A program made the translations under genes and the position numbers. From an uncultured Porphyromonadaceae bacterium (GTDB lineage Bacteria > Bacteroidota > Bacteroidia > Bacteroidales > Muribaculaceae): 6,596 nucleotides of DNA. This document shows positions 4,661 through 6,596 of the stretch, piece by piece (position 1 is the stretch's first letter; each line of letters opens with the position of its first letter). The DNA is taken from NCBI GenBank assembly GCA_900552325.1, contig URZG01000127.1, forward strand, positions 1 to 6,596. The letters are read 5' to 3'. The notes beneath the pieces were generated by a model. The model was not told where the DNA came from. It saw only the letters and a list, made by a program, of their open reading frames with translations, and searched no databases.

Positions 4661-6596
4661 TTATTTGAGATTTCGGCGGAAGAAGTCGATCATCTTGGCA
4701 TAGACCACGCGGCGCGAGTCGCAGCCGTTGATTGAGTGGTTCATATTGGGGAACATCAGCACGTCGCAGTCCATGCCGGCTTCCTGGAGGCGGCTTACGA
4801 ACTCGATGGTGTTCTCGGGGTGCACATTGTCGTCGGCAGTGCCGTACATAAGCAGCAGGGGGCATGCCAGAGAGGAGGCACGTTCAAGGGGCGCCCCCGA
4901 GTCATAGGCTGGCCCGTTTTGCTGCGGGGTGAGCATGAAACGTTCGGAATATACGGTGTCGTAGAAACGCCATGAGGTCACGGGAGCCACGGCTACGGCT
5001 GCGGCATACGGGCCGTTGGCCTCGGTGGCGCACATGAGGGTCTCGTAGCCTCCGTAGCTCCATCCGGCTATGCCGATGGCGTCAGGATTGACGTAAGGGA
5101 GGGAGGCTACCCAGCGGGCGGCGTTGAGCTGGTCGATGGTCTCGTAGTGGCCCAGGCGGCGGTAGACTATGTTGCGGAACGCGGTGCCACGTCCGCCGGT
5201 GCCACGTCCGTCAACACAAACCACCAGGAATCCCTGTTGCGCGGCATAGATGTCCCAGTCCATTGCCCAGCGGTTGAATACTTCCTGCGAGCCGGGTCCG
5301 GAGTACTGCCACATGATTACCGGATAGCGGCGAGAGGGATCGAACCCGGCGGGTTTTACCATATAGGCGTTGAGTTCGGTACCGTCGGAGTTGATGGTGA
5401 GGAACTCTTTCTGCGGTGCGCCGGCATAGTCGGCGGCGTATGCGGCGTTGTCGGCAAGAGTGCGTACCACTTTGTTTTTACCGTTGCGGAGGGTATAGAC
5501 GGGCGGAGTGGTGGCCGTGCTGTAATTGAGTGTGAAATAGTTTTTCGCGGGGGTGAATTCGGCGGAGGCCCAGCCAGTCTCCGGGGTCAGCGGCTCGGTC
5601 TTGCCGTTCTTGGGATTGAGGCGGTAAATGGCGCGGTTGAGTGCGTCGGAGGGTTTGCCGGTCGACGGTTCGGCCTGGTAATATACCATGCCGGCGGGGT
5701 CGGTGCCGAAGTAGTCGGTCACGTCGAAATCGCCGGAAGTGATGCGGCGTGTCATCTGTCCGGCATAGGTGTAGTGATAGAGGTGGTTCCAGCCCGAGCG
5801 TTCGGAGAAAAGCACTATGCCGTCGTCCTGCAGACTCATATCCTCGTAGGTCATGGGGTTGAGCCAGCCGTCGGCGGTCTCTTCCACGATTATGGATTTG
5901 GCCACCGTGGAGCGGGGGTTGACGGAATATACCTCCATGCGGTTCTGGTCGCGGTTGAGGGTTGTCACTATCAGGCGCTCGGAGTCAGTGCCGCCGAAAC
6001 CGATGCGGGGGATGTATTCGATACGGCTGTCGGGCAGTTTTATATCCTTGATCTTGCGGTTGTCGACATCGTAGCTGTGAAGCGTGACAGTGGAGTTTTT
6101 CTCTCCGGCCACCGGGTATTTGTAGGTGAATGTGCCGGGGTAGAGGGCGTAGCGGTCGTCGGCGTCGCAGTAGCCTTTGTAGATCGGCAGGGAGTACCAC
6201 GGCACCTCTTCCTCGTCGTAGCGCAGATAGCAGAGAGTGGTGTTGTCGGGCGACCATGCCATCGAGCACACAGCCGAGAATTCCTCCTCGTAGGTCCAGT
6301 CGGGGATACCGTTGATTATTTTGCCGTGCTTGCCGTCGGCGGTCACGTCGACTTCGGTGTCATAGTCCCATTTCCGTATGCGTATGTTGTTGTCGGTCAC
6401 GAAGGCCACCATGCGGCTGTCGGGCGAGAAGAGCGGAGCCTGCTGCTTGCCGCTGCTTTTGGAGAGGGGGCGGAGTATGTTGCGCTTTATCTCGAAAATA
6501 TAATAGCGGGCCTTGGAGGAACGGCGGTAGACCGGTTCCGAGTCAGTCCATACCAGAAGCTTTGAACCGTCGGGGGAGATAGTGAATCCCTCTATG
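4661..6596 (-). CDS. Dipeptidyl peptidase IV (S9B prolyl oligopeptidase family), 5' end outside window
   Basis: This serine exopeptidase removes X-Pro or X-Ala dipeptides from peptide N-termini. In Bacteroidetes it is usually exported to the periplasm or cell surface and serves peptide use. The last 644 residues are present; about 70-90 N-terminal residues, including any signal peptide, lie beyond the right edge. Numbering from the edge, residues 1 to about 385 form the eight-bladed-propeller region (SPDGSKLLVW, APLFSPDSRMVAFV). It contains DWTYEEEFS, where Glu104 and Glu105 match the pair that binds the substrate amino terminus. The alpha/beta-hydrolase domain follows: QYSGPGSQ with oxyanion Tyr431, DGRGTGGRG, GWSYGGY with nucleophile Ser513 (codon 5057-5059), GTADDNVHPEN with Asp588 (4832-4834), and NMNHSING with His620 (4736-4738). 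All active residues are present, so an active enzyme is expected. It ends FFRRNLK, then TAA. It is the first visible gene of the run; no terminator follows, so read-through into the membrane-protein gene is plausible. Confidence 0.95.
   Translation of the reverse strand, partial: IEGFTISPDGSKLLVWTDSEPVYRRSSKARYYIFEIKRNILRPLSKSSGKQQAPLFSPDSRMVAFVTDNNIRIRKWDYDTEVDVTADGKHGKIINGIPDWTYEEEFSAVCSMAWSPDNTTLCYLRYDEEEVPWYSLPIYKGYCDADDRYALYPGTFTYKYPVAGEKNSTVTLHSYDVDNRKIKDIKLPDSRIEYIPRIGFGGTDSERLIVTTLNRDQNRMEVYSVNPRSTVAKSIIVEETADGWLNPMTYEDMSLQDDGIVLFSERSGWNHLYHYTYAGQMTRRITSGDFDVTDYFGTDPAGMVYYQAEPSTGKPSDALNRAIYRLNPKNGKTEPLTPETGWASAEFTPAKNYFTLNYSTATTPPVYTLRNGKNKVVRTLADNAAYAADYAGAPQKEFLTINSDGTELNAYMVKPAGFDPSRRYPVIMWQYSGPGSQEVFNRWAMDWDIYAAQQGFLVVCVDGRGTGGRGTAFRNIVYRRLGHYETIDQLNAARWVASLPYVNPDAIGIAGWSYGGYETLMCATEANGPYAAAVAVAPVTSWRFYDTVYSERFMLTPQQNGPAYDSGAPLERASSLACPLLLMYGTADDNVHPENTIEFVSRLQEAGMDCDVLMFPNMNHSINGCDSRRVVYAKMIDFFRRNLK

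Noticed and set aside
5183..5210. A 13-base direct repeat (GGTGCCACGTCCG twice, 15-base period)
   Set aside because: It encodes the doubled GRGT within DGRGTGGRGTAFR, a normal motif in bacterial DPP-IV proteins, so it is explained by protein sequence.
5147..6565. A 472-codon open frame on the plus strand opposite the peptidase
   Set aside because: It is antisense to a complete, motif-rich DPP-IV coding region. The translation is Val/Gly-rich without domain features, typical of a shadow frame in a GC-rich gene.

Overview
The window looks like a stretch of a Bacteroidales chromosome, probably a gut-type genome of the Muribaculaceae/Bacteroides kind. The evidence is a DPP-IV-type secreted peptidase of Bacteroidetes style, a MiaA with the GLEYKY variant that I associate with this phylum, Sec-exported proteins with an AxA|F or AAA|Q cleavage site, a secreted modular protein whose end resembles Bacteroidetes C-terminal domains, and a TAnnTTTG-type -7 promoter box. 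The genus is an inference. All genes lie on the minus strand, so biological order runs from high to low coordinates.

From right to left: (1) 6596-4661, a 5'-truncated S9B dipeptidyl peptidase IV with its catalytic Ser/Asp/His, Glu pair and oxyanion Tyr all visible. (2) 4600-3281 (or from GTG 4630), an unrecognised polytopic membrane protein with a CxxC loop and a C-terminal soluble domain that reads like a degenerate Nudix fold. (3) 3284-2355, miaA, the tRNA A37 dimethylallyltransferase. (4) 2358-1366, an unrecognised exported protein of 330 aa. Genes 2/3 and 3/4 are each joined by a 4-base ATGA stop/start overlap. The unit closes with a near-textbook intrinsic terminator at 1316-1348. No terminator or recognisable promoter was seen between the DPP-IV gene and gene 2, so all four may form one operon, though only genes 2-4 are tightly coupled.

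(5) After that terminator, a separate transcription unit starts from a TATATTTG box (1272-1279). It drives a secreted modular protein starting at 1197: signal peptide, propeller-like repeats, the end of a jelly-roll domain, an Fn3-like module and the start of a C-terminal domain, running off the left edge. Its reading frame is broken near 505-530: the first frame stops at 472, while homologous-looking coding sequence continues in another frame to base 1. This is either a real frameshift or an assembly error.

There is no mobile element, CRISPR array, RNA gene or obvious defence system. The points most worth following are the apparently catalysis-dead Nudix-like membrane protein coupled to miaA, and the frameshifted secreted protein. 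The rest is ordinary core-genome content.
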